The notes under the pieces were generated by a model. That model made no database searches, was not told the DNA's origin, and saw only the letters and a program-made list of their open reading frames with translations. A program made the position numbers and the translations under genes. Below are positions 24,460 through 36,700 of a DNA stretch of 64,000 nucleotides, piece after piece (the first letter of the stretch is position 1; each line of letters begins with the position of its first letter). Origin of the DNA: Casuarius casuarius (Eukaryota; Chordata; Aves; Casuariiformes; Casuariidae); contig PTFA01000035.1 in the NCBI GenBank assembly GCA_003342895.1, positions 3,102,357 through 3,166,356 on the forward strand, read 5' to 3'.

Positions 24460-25830
24460 ATGTTTTAGTAAGCGATGGGTGAGTCGAGCTGAGTCTACAA
24501 AATGGGGCAAAATAGCCAAATATGCAAGGCATGATAAACTGAGAGAAAATGGTTGCACCCCATACGCTACTGGAAAGACATAGACTGGAGGAACTTAGGA
24601 AAGAGATGGGAAGCAATGAAAGGGAGGATAATGCATCCTTTATAATTTATATCAATGACATAGACAAAAATGCTGTTAAAAAGTATAACTTTGGCTAAAC
24701 TACTGACTAAAGCAAAAGAAAAGCTTAGGCTGGACAATAGTAATAGTCTTAGGAGAGTAAATGCTCATTAAAACACAAAGTTAGCAGTCAGAGTGCTTTT
24801 CCTGGCGCTGTAAAAGCGGATACAGCGAGAATGTGCATGCTGCAGCACTGTTCGGCTAAGCACACCGCGCCAGGCCAGATGTTAGCACTCTTTTCTGGGC
24901 TTTGTGGTATCCCCACCACATCCAAACCCCCAAACTGCATGCCCTCGGGATGGTTCTGTCTGCAGTGGGAAGCATCGGGGTCAGTGGCTCCCTGGAAGCT
25001 GCAGTTCGGACAGGGCTCCTGCCGCCCGGCCCCTTCGACTGCCGTCCGGGCCTGGCGGCTGAGGGGCTGGGACCCGTTTTCATACTGCCAAACTAGGCAA
25101 AGCCACAGGCCCTCTGAGTGCCTCAGAAATACCTGCGTAGTCCCGCTTTCGGGACTCCTTTCTGAAAGGGAGATGCCGAATCTTTATAATAACCATTGCT
25201 CTGCAACAATTTAGAGACTGCTTTCTCCCCCAAACACCTCCCATCCACCCATACAACCCAGGGCATCAATTATTATATATCCACACTATTTGCTTTCATT
25301 TTCAAGGCTTTTCACTGTGCCGTCTTCCCCATCTGGCAGGCCATCACCCGCCACCAGTGGCCACACGGGGCCAGCCCCATGGCTCCCCAGTCGACGTTCA
25401 GCCCCCAGTGCCTTCCTGCACTGGTCCCCAGCCCGGGGAGACTGGTAGAGAGCTGGTGCTCGTCTCCTTCAAATGCCTCCCCCCAACCTCTTTCCTGGGG
25501 TACTTACAAAAAAAATAAACATTTTCTAAGACCACTGCATGCAGTGCTGCCTCCTTCTCTCTTTCTATTTCCCCGTGTTTGCATCCGTTTTTCTTGCCCT
25601 CCAAGCTCTTTGGGAACAGAAACAGCTTTTGTACACAGGTATAAGCAGTTAGCACGGAGATGGCCTGGCCCACAGTTAGAAATTCTAAGCACTGCTGTAA
25701 TGTGGATAATTAATAATTCCAAGTATCTATATCAATTACAGACTATAGCTAATGTTTGGGACTTCTGCAATTTTTGAATGGGAAAACCTTAAAAGCACTT
25801 GCAAACCTGACCCCTAACACTTCTCTGTGT
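24460..25830. other. Intergenic, with GC-rich patches
   Basis: 24850-25090 and 25330-25450 are GC-rich and carry open frames on several strands (up to 193 codons at 25196-25777). No conserved domain, signal peptide or splice structure was recognised, so these are read as composition effects. Confidence 0.5.
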
Positions 25831-25839
25831 AAGTATTAT

Positions 25840-26230
25840 CATGTACGGCTCTGACATCAGCTGAAATAATACCGCCTGAAAAAACTTAATTAGTCTGTCA
25901 GTGCTTTCATAACTCAGAGCGCCTCTTTATCTTCTTGTAGCTGCAACGTTTAACTTTGCTTTGCTGTTTTTTCGCTGTTTTATAAAGTGCATAAACGTAC
26001 GTTGCCAATAATAAACAACCAGTTCAATTGTTAGTTAACTGAATCATTCAAGCGTTGCAAATCTATTAACGAGCTGGTCATTAAATGAATCACTGACCTA
26101 TTTCTCAGCAACCCTAGCTAAGAAACTATAACTGATGACCTATAAAAGCAGCAATGTGTTAAGAAAAATTATTAGCTGCAAAAGCGTAGCAACAATTAGT
26201 CACTTCAGCAGCTTTTACCATCGGAACACA
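25840..26230. promoter_or_regulatory. Candidate enhancer-like non-coding block
   Basis: The stretch is rich in TAAT/ATTA core motifs (ACTTAATTAG, TTAGTTAACTG, CATTAAATGAATC) and also keeps several isolated CpGs, such as CGTACG, GCGTTGC and AACGAG, in otherwise AT-rich DNA. Retained CpG in AT-rich DNA with clustered homeodomain-type cores is often seen in conserved enhancers. This is inference from composition only. Confidence 0.25.
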
Positions 26231-27600
26231 AGATTCGCCACTGCCAGCTTCAGATCATTCACTGGAAATCAAACTCCGACACCCACTAATGTCTAAGGGA
26301 AATACCATGAAGCTGCTATACCGACAGTAAAATGTATACATCTCTTCTAACTCAGTTTATTACTGAAAACTTTTATGCAAGTGTTTACAATAGCTCAAAT
26401 CTGGAACGGTCCAAAGTCAAATCTGTGACGTAGACTCTCGCTGGCTCAGAGGGATAAATTTTAGATCTAGTACTTATTTTTGCAGTGGAACAAACCAAAC
26501 CTATGGGCCAAATATTCCCTAACTTGGGGGCAGGTACGGTTTAAATCCAGTTCCAAATTCGGAGCCCTGGCTAGGCCCACCCCGTATAAAAAGCAGATTG
26601 AAAATACTTTTTCAAACCTTCCATCTCCCTCCGTAATGCACATCTGGGGCCATGCAATGCGTGAAAACCTGTGGACCTGGTGTGTTATCGAGCAAAGCGA
26701 AGCAGTAGTGGGTGCAGAGGAAGTGGTAGCACGGGAAGTGGTGCAGCCCGTGTCTCACAGTCTCCAGCCCAGCTGGGGACTGCCCAGAGAAGGAAGCAAA
26801 ATCAGGAGGGAATAGGGGAGGCAGGAGTTACCGAGCCCCTCACACCCCCACTGCCCTGAGGGTGCCCACCTCTCATCTCCTGCTGATGCTCGACCACGGC
26901 CCCGCGGTCCCCCGGCACCAGCCACCACATCCTCGTCCCGGTGGTGCCAGCCTGTCTGTCGCCCTGCTATCTACAGCCATCACCACACTGGTGTCTAAGC
27001 ACTTTCCAACTCAACCAAGTGCTTTGAGCAAAAAATGATGAGCTTTTTCCCTCTTCCCTAGCTGAAAACAGCCCCAAATACTCAGGTAGAGGCTGCCAAG
27101 CGAACCAGTCATTCTCTCATCTGCTGGAGACAGCCCAGCTTTGGGGGCTGCCTTTCGGGATCAGAAACGCGTGCTATGTCCCACCGTGCTGGTGGGAGAG
27201 TCAGAGCTTGAAAACCAGGGGGCACTATTGAAATCTGCCCATTCGACCCCCCCGAAAGCAACCTGAAGTCCTCCACATTAACACACATCAATGATCTTTT
27301 CTAACAGATCCCTGCCTAGATATTTATATGATGATTGTCCCCATGTCACTGAATTTAGATGATGATATTATGGTATTAAATTCGGAAGTCAAAAAAAAAT
27401 AGAGGAGTCCAGAAAAACAGAGGAGACTAGCAACACACTCACCAAAAGCATATAGGTGTTTCGGCTGAATTAGTGCTTGAAGAGCAACTTTATTTTCTTT
27501 TGCAATCATTGCTTGCTTGACAGGCCCAGACCGTATTACATCACTTCCTAAAAACAATCAAAGAGAGTCCATCTCCTGGAGAAGTTTAACTCAGATACAC
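26231..27600. other. Intergenic, upstream of TMEM154
   Basis: Mixed sequence with a GC-rich patch at 26690-26990. Open frames there lack recognisable motifs. Nothing else was identified. Confidence 0.5.
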
Positions 27601-27687
27601 TCAGGCAGGAAACAGGAAATGTAAATGTTCTCGTGAACCAGGGAGAAAGTAAAAGAGCACATCAAGTCTGATCACTGAAAAGGTAAC
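27601..27687 (+). promoter_or_regulatory. TMEM154 5' UTR / proximal promoter
   Basis: The 87 bases before the start codon contain a tandem ETS-type motif (AGGAAACAGGAAAT, about 27607-27620), which would suit an immune-cell gene. No TATA box or CpG island is visible. The transcription start and any untranslated upstream exon cannot be placed. Confidence 0.35.
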
Positions 27688-27754
27688 ATGCAAAGCCAAA
27701 ACTTCATCACGGTGCTTTCTGTCCTCTTCCTCACTGAAGGATCTGCCGGCAATA
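27688..27754 (+). CDS. TMEM154: TMEM154 coding exon 1: signal peptide
   Basis: The ATG has A at -3. The 22 codons read MQSQNFITVLSVLFLTEGSA then GN: a short polar start, a hydrophobic core and a small-residue cleavage site. A strong donor (AATA, then GTAAGT) follows, leaving one base, which is the phase exon 2 needs; the split codon becomes Ser. The MQ start and the GN at the exon end match the human protein as I remember it. Too short for routine ORF calling. Confidence 0.85.
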
Positions 27755-30700
27755 GTAAGTAATAACGTGCTTTTTACCTTCCAAGGTAGGACATGTGAGA
27801 CATGCTTTGTGCCTGCAGCTATAGCACTGAGTCGGAGGGCAACACCCTAAAAACTGATCTCTAGGAGATTTGTGAAAACTTGCACTCTGCTTCGTTCAGC
27901 TTTATTTACCATCTCTGTTTTCAGCTCTGACTTTTTCGTAGCTTTGACTTTTTTCCTTAGACATAATCATCTGGAACAGCAGCAATCGAATCCTGAGATT
28001 CTTAAATTGCAGGTGTGTAGGGAACCGGAGTTTCTATTCCAGCTCATCAGAAGTTTTTGTTCTGATTTTAATAATTTGTTGCATTTTTTTAATCCTGTGG
28101 CCATACTATCAGCATTTAACAGCAAAGTTAAAGAACGGGTACTCTTTCCATTCAAAAGCCAGCTGAGTATTTCAATAGTCGCAATGAACTGGAACCTGTT
28201 TAACAAAAGAACAGCCAGTTCTGGAGAAAAATATTTTGAATTCTCAGCTGCAGAACAAAGCGTTTGGCACTGTGGATTTGGATACATTTTGAAGGGAAGA
28301 ACTGTAAGTAAAAAAGCCGCATGCAGCAAAACACTGACGAGCCTGGGTATTGTGGCACAGGCTCTCATCCCTTCGTGGAGGATCAGTCGTGCCATTTGCA
28401 TTTTTGAGTGAGCACGTAGAACCAGTTACCGAGCAACACAGGCAGCTGTTTTAATAAAACCTTCCAATGGTGGTACTTACATGCCTTTTGGTGTCAAACA
28501 AACAGCTCCTGAAGTGCCTCGATATGCACTGGAAGGGTTCGTTACCATATTGTTGTAGTGAGCGAGAGAGCTCTGCAAAGCTGAGAGAGAGGACTGTCAC
28601 TCTCAGCTATCACTGGACTTCTTCTATCACGATTTTAGAAGGCATTGGGGATTTTTTTTTTCTCCTTAAAATCAGTACTATAATCAGGCTGTAAAATGAG
28701 GCTGCAGGCTCCAGGCACACTGCAGACCTTATCACAGTCAGGAATCTTGCTTAGCTGTAAGAATGAGCTAAGCGAGTTATAAAATGGTTTGGTCTTGTCT
28801 GCATAAATACAATCCCACTGTGTTACAAACATGGTAGGAAAATATATTCCAAGCTTTGAACATACCTCAGAGTCAAACTAATTGGAGGAAAAAATCCCAT
28901 TATAAACAGAGACATAATCCTTGCTAGAAATAGCAAAAATTGTCCCAGAGAAACAGAAAGAGAGGCAAGACATGAGAAATGCGTTTTAGTTAGGTTGCAA
29001 CTTTTGTAATTCATTTGGGAACTGACGGGAATCACTCACGCAGTGCACTGACGACGAGTACTTTTGTCACCGTTTCCACGTGGTGGAGGGCTGCCTTAGT
29101 CCCCGACCCCTCCGTACCTGTTGCCCAGGCTGCTGCGGAGGAGACCTGCCTGCCCTTCTTTGCGATGGGCATTAAAGGGCTGCACAAAGCAGCAAATTGA
29201 TTTCATATACCAGGTGCCCCAATCTATGCCCCACTGACTTTAGAGGCTTCTTACTGGTAGATTCATTTTTAAATTTTAGTTGATTTTGGAACTGTTCCTC
29301 CATGGGAGGGAGCAAGTCCTGGCGGTGCCGCTGCTGCTGCGGCGGTGCTGCGAGAGCTCTCTGCCGGCTGCAGCACCCCCAGCTCGGCTGAGCGAGCCAG
29401 GATGGCTGGGGCAAGGTGAGGAAAGCACCCGTCTGAGCAGAGCGGGGGCCCCGAGGGCAGCTCCTGCTTGTGCTCCCGGCCCCAGAGCGCAGCCAGAGCT
29501 TGCTGTGGTTCCAAGGGTGGAAAGAGCGAAATTGTTAGCTTGGGCATAGGGGAGGAATGAAATTGGAGGGGTGAGAGTTTATATAGGGGCTTGTATATCC
29601 TGCAGGCACCACATCAGTGATTTATGAGCCCCTCCAATTCGGCCAGCCTCCTGGGGGGATCCTTCTCTCTCGCTGCCTTTATTCACAGGTCAACGTGGCA
29701 GAACCTTTAAAGGAGCTTTTTTCCTTTTTGCTCCTGTCCCAAACACAGTCCTCACCTTTAAAGTGGTCCTCTGAAGAAGGTGAGCCAGAAGCTCTTGAAG
29801 GTCTCACCTATACAGTCTAGAAACTATTTACAAAATAGGCGATCAGAGTACGGTTAAATCTTGCAGCTCAGAGTGAAGGCTGTATAAATCCCAGTCCCAA
29901 ACCATGCTGGAGCCTTGTAAAATCCTAGCCTTGCCATTTAGATCAAGATTAACAGATGGTTTTGTTCCGGCTACACTGCAATTACTCTAAACTGGAAGCT
30001 TTAAGAGCATGTCTGAGGTCTCAGCTCTGGATGCTGGCCCTCTCCCAGCTCCACACTGAGGTGAGATCTGGGTTTCTGCAAGTCCCCCTCCCCCTCCCTT
30101 TTGCCTTACCCTTTCCCTTCCCTTCCTCCTTCCTTTCCCTTGGTTTATGCAGGGAGAAAGCCCCCGCCAACAGCCCACCAAGGGCCACTGCCAGCTCCAG
30201 AGCAATCCCTGCCCTGACGGGGACCCCTGCGCTGCTGCCAGGACTTGCTGCTGAGCCTCGCTGCAGCCCTGAAGACCTACCCGTGTGCATGCTGCCCCTC
30301 GGAACAAGTAGTAGGGCCCTTACAACAGCCTATAGCAAAAGGCTCCTGCCGTATGGGCATTTCCCAGGGCATGCTGTCTCCCTTTGGGCTCGGTGAGAGA
30401 CACGGGAAACTGCAGTGTTTCTTAGGTACGCAGCTATGCGGCAAGAAAACGCTTGAGAAAGAGAAACAGCAATACGTGTAAGATCTGTAAGTGGAAGAGC
30501 TAGGATTGTTGCAGGTAGTGTTTTATTTTTGCTGTGTCTCTGTATTATTGTTTTGAACTGTCGTTCAAAGAAACATTGCTATCAAAGATCCAGGTTTTCA
30601 GCAGCCTGTATTGTGAGTACAGGCAGAAATCCTCTAATTTGCAGAGAAGTGCATTTTCGGTAGAGCGAAGGCCTGTAAGGACCTATTTTTGACCTGTTCC

Positions 30701-33700
30701 CCCCTAGAGTAATGAACTCCAAAATTGGCGTGAACTCATCAGAAACACAGATGTACCACATCCTCTCTTTCCACAGTGCAGTCTCCTAAAAAGCAGATTA
30801 AAAAAAATCTTTCTTTTTTTCTTTCAGATCAATTCTTTGTATGTATTCACTCCTATTCCTCCATTTTATCCCTACATGCAAACTTTTACTGTGCTTTATT
30901 CCTGTGCTTTTAGGGGCATCTCGGGAAATACCTCTCTTACATCAGCAAGATTGTATACTAAATTTCAGTGAGTGAACGCCGTCTCTTGTCCCTCAAGAGA
31001 TTTCATGATTGCTGGTGAGCCTGCAGGGCTTTGAAATCTTTAATTTAAGTGTCCTCCTGAGAGCAAGGAGCACTGGGAGATTTGCATCACAGGTTTCTGA
31101 ATGCAGTAGGGTTGCACGGGTATCACTGATGCACAGCTGGAAGGCCACAAGATTAGACAGATGTAACTACATGTGTAATTTGGTTTGCAAAACCTTTAGT
31201 CCTAGGGGTGATAAATGAAACTAAAGCTCCGCAGTTTGACTCTAAGATGCATGACTAAATTTGCAACACCAGCAGTTAAAACAGCACTTAAGCTGAAAGG
31301 AAGTATAGTAAGAAGAAAGCAGTTTGCATTGTCTAGAGATAAACTTAAATATTTGCTTCCTGTTTCAGGTTATACCTAGATGACACATCCCTTTTTAATA
31401 GGATCTTGCCTACAGATTAACTATCCTGAAATGTTTGTTTTACTTCATCAGAATAGTGTGTATATCTGACAGCTAGCCTCCAGGGTTTCAAGGATTCCTC
31501 TCCCAGTCAGGCGGATATTTGGGACCCGCCATAACATGCAGTCTGGGCATGCCCTGACCATTGCAAGGAATGGCACTTCTTAGATCAACAGTAAATGCAA
31601 GGAGAGAAACAGAACAGGAATGAGTCAAGGAATAGTAGCAATAATCATACAGATAAAGTGGAGCCGTATGGGTATGTCACCAGAAGGAATGTTTATATGG
31701 AAAAGAATGCTACAGAATATAGTAACTTTACGCCAATATACACAGCATTATAACCTTTCTCTGTTTTGTTACCCTCTCCTGAGTCTTCCTTTCACTGTAT
31801 TTTTATAGCTTATAGGGAAGTTTGAAGAAACAAAAAATTCCCTTTCAAATTAATAATTCTGACTATTCCATTGATTTAGAGCTTGCTTTTCCTCTATTCT
31901 GTCCCCTTTTCTTCAGGAGGTAGGAACTATAGCGTAATATGAAAAAATCCCTTCAGAGACTCCAATCCATGAATTTGATGAGAACACAGCAGGCTGACTG
32001 ATGATTTTACTGCAGAACCAAATGTGCTGACTGCAAGGTATTTTTCCTTGCCCCACATCCAACTAAAATCAGAAACCTGTTTGCCTGCTTACTTCATCAG
32101 AAACTTATATCACTATCTCTTAGTGATACAACACAGACATCAGAGGAACAAATGCAGCGACAACAGAAATGTTGTTTGCATCTGCTTGTTTGGAGTCTGG
32201 TCTGCAGAGTTGCTCAATATACTTAACTCCCTTTGTCTCCCTTGAAAGACAGGCTTGGAAGCACCTCCAAAGTTCAGGCAACTTCCATTAGTAACTCAAG
32301 TATATTTTATAAGTAGTTAATACCAAATAATACCTTAAACCATGGTGTCTGAATACAGTGATGTAGCGTTCTCGTAACACCCTTTTCATAAGAATCATAG
32401 CGGAACCTTCTTTGAGCTGCTGCAAGCGCTTTCTCAGTGATGAGTAAGTCAGGTTTTGATCCCGTAAGGACTATGCTTTTTTGTCCCCCCCCGCAGTGTG
32501 GGGGACAAGTCTCCAGCACTCGTGGTTTAGACAAAGCGGTTTAGACAAAGCAGTGATCATGGTTATCATATGAGCACCTTCTTCTTGACTGACATGCACA
32601 GAAGGCCGAGTCAGGATATCAGAATGGGGCCAAAAGCACGAGGCTGAGCTCAGCAAGATGGAAGGCATGTGCTCTTGCAAGTCAAGGAGGTATCTACATT
32701 ATCAGATTTGACTGCCTCCTTGTTTCACTCCGTTGGCCTTGATTTTCCATCCCAAACGAATGCTGTGCTATGGCCAGACTCCTTTTTGAAGGGAGCTAAT
32801 TAGATCTCTGCAAAATGAAACCCACGCACAGCTGACCAGACAATTCATGGTATGAATGACCCCAGCAAATCTGACTCTCTCTGGGCATGGAGAAAATCCT
32901 TGAACAGCATCCCACAAAGTCTCTGACTTTCAGGTGCTCCCCTGCCATGCTCCAAACCTTGCTATACACAGCTTTCATGTCACATGCCTGTGCCCACCCC
33001 TGCTGGTGGGGCCAAACGTAGAAATTCCAGTCCATAACGCCCACTCAGGTACAGGTCACGGTTTTATCACCATGCAAAACATTGATCTGTAAGCACTAAA
33101 AGAGAGCTAGAAGAACCCCTGTCCAGTATTAGTAGACAGGTAGGGTGTCCATCACCAGAGGCCTGAGTCTGAGGTTTGAACTCTGGTCCTCAGAGGTGAC
33201 AGATAGGAGAGCTGAAGGGAGATGTGCCAAGGCAGCAGATAAAACATAAGATTTAAGAGCAATATCCTCGCTAGCACATTGTGCAATTGGCTGCCCTTCT
33301 GCTGAGAGACTATTTAATCAGGTGAAAGAAAAGATCTTTTAAGAGAAAATTGTGCTCAAATAAAAGATGCTGTTTTGTCCCTGGAATTATGCAAAGTGGA
33401 CAAAAATGTGTGGTAACAAGGTCACTCTCTGTGATTTGCCATTTTTTTTTGTCTAGAGAGTAGAAAGGGTAATTCTCCTTCACACAAAGATAAATGATTT
33501 GAAATCTGCTTTCTAGCTCAAAAACAGGCAAATAAAAAGTAACAGAGACATTGAAAAAGGCTCTCTTGGAAATCAGACACAGCAAATACTCCAACTGAAA
33601 GTTTAGTGCTGCAGTTAATGAGATGTGACTGTTGCTTTTGCTTTAAAGTCACGTCATGTTTTAGACATTTGTAAAATTCATTTTAGCTCTAATAGTAAAT

Positions 33701-36700
33701 GAAAAATAAGCTACTTTCTCCACACCCTTTCCCACTTGTACTATTTTTAACAATGGGCTTGTCCTTATCAATGTATCAAATGAGGCAGATGAAGGGTTAG
33801 AGGAGGAAAATGAAACAAGGTCGTAGAAATGGTTCTGTGACACTGAGGTGGTTTGTCTGCTCTGCCAGCAGTATGGTTAATCATGCAGGAATCTACTGTG
33901 TGGCCATCTATATTGGTATCTTGATGCTTTATGAAACAACAATATAAATAAAGTTTCTGCAGACTCTGAGGACTATAAACTATCTCTGGAAAGAGAAGTC
34001 AAGTGGCCGAAAATAATAACGGAGAGGATATCTCCCTCCCTTCCTTCTTGGTAGGATTAATGAGAGCCACCATATCATGGGCATGGGTCGAAGAGCATGC
34101 AGGCAAGGGGTCACTGCCTGCACAGGAGACAGAGATCTTGCTTTGCTCTTGACTGAAGTACCAAATAGAGAGGAAAGTGACATAATTAAAGACTGTCCAT
34201 ATAAAGTGCTCTGCTATTGAAGAATTAACATTTTGATTGTTGTATTGCAGTGAAAGAGACTGGTGGTCTTTGTAATGTTAAAATACTTTAATAAAGTATT
34301 AAGCAGTATTTATTAAGCATTAAAATCCTTTCCTAGTTTCAAGGAAAGGGTGAAATGATCAGGTGCCTGAGTGATAAGTGTGGCATAAAAATATAGATAA
34401 ATCAGTGCTGCCACACTCAAGTCATTTTTTTCATTTGAAATTGGGTTTCCTGGAATACAGTCTCATGAGATAGTCATCTTCTTTTCAAGAAAAATCTGAC
34501 AGGAGAAGAGATGCTGCAGAGTGGATTAAGCATGAGATAGCGCTCTAATCCCAGTTTTCCTCTCTCGCTTTGTGTCCCTGAGAAGGACAGCTTCCTGTCC
34601 TTCTGGTTTCTCATTTGTAAATGAAGATGATAACTGCTCATCTCTCAGGGCCATTATGAAGATTAATGTGTTTACGAAAGCATTTAAAATGCTAAGTACT
34701 TCTGTTTCCAGTCCTGTGAGATTTGAAATGCCAGCAATGAGGTGCTGAAAACTGTAAGCTCTTGCTAACTCTAGTGGAAACTATGGCTGCCCAGCACTTT
34801 ACAAGAACAGCGAGAATCTTGTCATTGCAAAAGTCATGAAAGCCTGTCCTGCTTTCTTCCATAAAATGGGAGCTGTACCGTGCCAGCACTGTATCTGAAC
34901 GGACAGATAACGCAAAAAGTCATCAGTTAATTTCATGCTAAGAAAATTATTAGAGGTTTTGCATTTGGAAGCGTACTGGTGTAATTTATCTAAGGACTGA
35001 TCCCTGCACCCTTGGCAACAACAGGAAATTTGGCATCTGTATGGAATATAGTATCAAGCCAGAATTTGCTGTACTAACATTAGGCTTTAAACTCCATGAC
35101 AATTAGTAATAACATCTCTTAGCCTCAAAAAAAAAAAAATCATTTTACTATGACCAATGTAGCCAATTTTAGCCACTTTCCTTGCCAAACATATGCTAAA
35201 TCAAACCAAAACCCAAATCAAGATTCAAAAAACCCACCCTAACATTCATGCAAAATAACCAGCACTGTGTCTTTACCATGTACTCCTTTACCCAGCCTGT
35301 AGCATTGAATAGAGGAGCAGTTACTGCATTTGTATGCAATAAAGTCTCTGTGTTATTACCTCTTCTAGTACATGCAGAAATGAGAGTCAGCAGCTTCTAC
35401 AGGCTTCACAATTCCCTTCACCAGACCTGTTATTTGCCATGAAGTTAAGTGAATTTAACAAATTTGCGAAAGGCACAGAAACTGAGAAATCAGTGAGCTG
35501 GAGAAATTGGTGAACCTGGGATAGTGGTCTCTGCGAACGGTGCTAACCCTGGGGTAAGGAGGGCAATGGGAGAGATGAGGCCATAAGCGCTGAGCCTGAG
35601 GAGCGGAGCAGGATGGTATGGTTGACAGATAAGCAGAAGACTTTTACAGTGAGAGCAAGACCGGATGTGAACCTGCAGGAAAAACATATGTTTGTGTGAG
35701 ACAGCTGCATGCAGACAGACCACACATGCTGATGTGTCCCAGTAAAAACCAGCGGAAAATTTGCAATCTAGTTATACATCTAGTGCCCAAGATTTTCAAA
35801 CATATGTGTATGTGCATTTGCTGGCTTTTTTTTCTTTAAACGAGCCAAATGAAAAGTAAATATTAGAGCTTTGACTTAATGAGAATATCAATATAAAAGA
35901 GAAAATATTAAGTTTTCCTCATATGTTTGGCAGGCTTTGAGAATGAAACTGCTGGCTCGGGATATGGATCACCAATGTTACCCACCATTACAGTAACACC
36001 TCCTCCTGCTATGCCTACTACATATTCTACGACTGTGGATGACCATGAACATGTTGCTACAAGAGCTACTGAGAGCAGCTTTGAAACAAAAAGTACAAGT
36101 ACTGAATTGAGTACTGTGAGCAATAATGACAGCCTAGAAACAGCAGAACAGTCTACCTTGATATATGTTGTCCCCGTCGTGCTGCTGGTCCTGCTGATTT
36201 TGCTGATCACATTTTTTGTAATACATCATAAAAGGAAAAAGTCTAAACAAGGTAAAATCTATCTTCTCACACATCAGAAGGATATTTTTAGAACACACTT
36301 GACATGAATAAAAAGTTATTTCAAGGACTGGAATGCCACATTTAGGATGTATTTCTCTGGTTTTATTTTTGTTTCATATATAGAAAAGAATCTGTTACCC
36401 CTGGCGAGCGGTTTCTGCATACTTAGTTCTCCTTTAGGCGAGCTAGTTCTGCTTTTTGGCACCTCCTGCTCACTTTGTACACCCACGGGAGCCGCGGCAG
36501 CAAGCTCTGGCTCCTCCTGATAATGGAGTGAAGATGTAACTGTGTGACTATACATAGTTATTCTGCCTTTATGGTTAATAACTTCATGCAAGGTGAATGT
36601 AATGCTTCTATTGCCTGTACTATGCACAGTGTAAAGCTGCTTGGAGCTTCAATAAAATAAGAACAAGCAAAACCATTTTAAGGGACATTTTTAGAGGGAT

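Larger units (their letters stand above)
27755..35933 (+). other. TMEM154 intron 1 (about 8.2 kb)
   Basis: It is bounded by GTAAGT and TTTGGCAG. Inside are a 179-codon + frame (27872-28411) opposite a 144-codon frame, neither recognisable. A GC-rich patch lies at 29280-29560, and a CT-rich tract with a 146-codon frame at 29956-30396. A tandem duplication sits at 32524-32551, a small palindrome at 34282-34300, and a MIR-like SINE at 34525-34705. No other gene was seen. Confidence 0.8.

Noticed and set aside
25196..25777. 193-codon + frame upstream of TMEM154
   Set aside because: Composition-driven, overlaps open frames on other strands, no motif or splice structure.
27872..28411. 179-codon + frame (with a 144-codon frame opposite) in TMEM154 intron 1
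   Set aside because: The + frame has no ATG at its start, neither strand shows domains, and it lies in an intron right after the exon 1 donor.
36252..36307. Read-through tail of the TMEM154 membrane exon
   Set aside because: It begins with a donor sequence and the conserved tail exons continue the frame instead; kept only as a possible intron-retention form.
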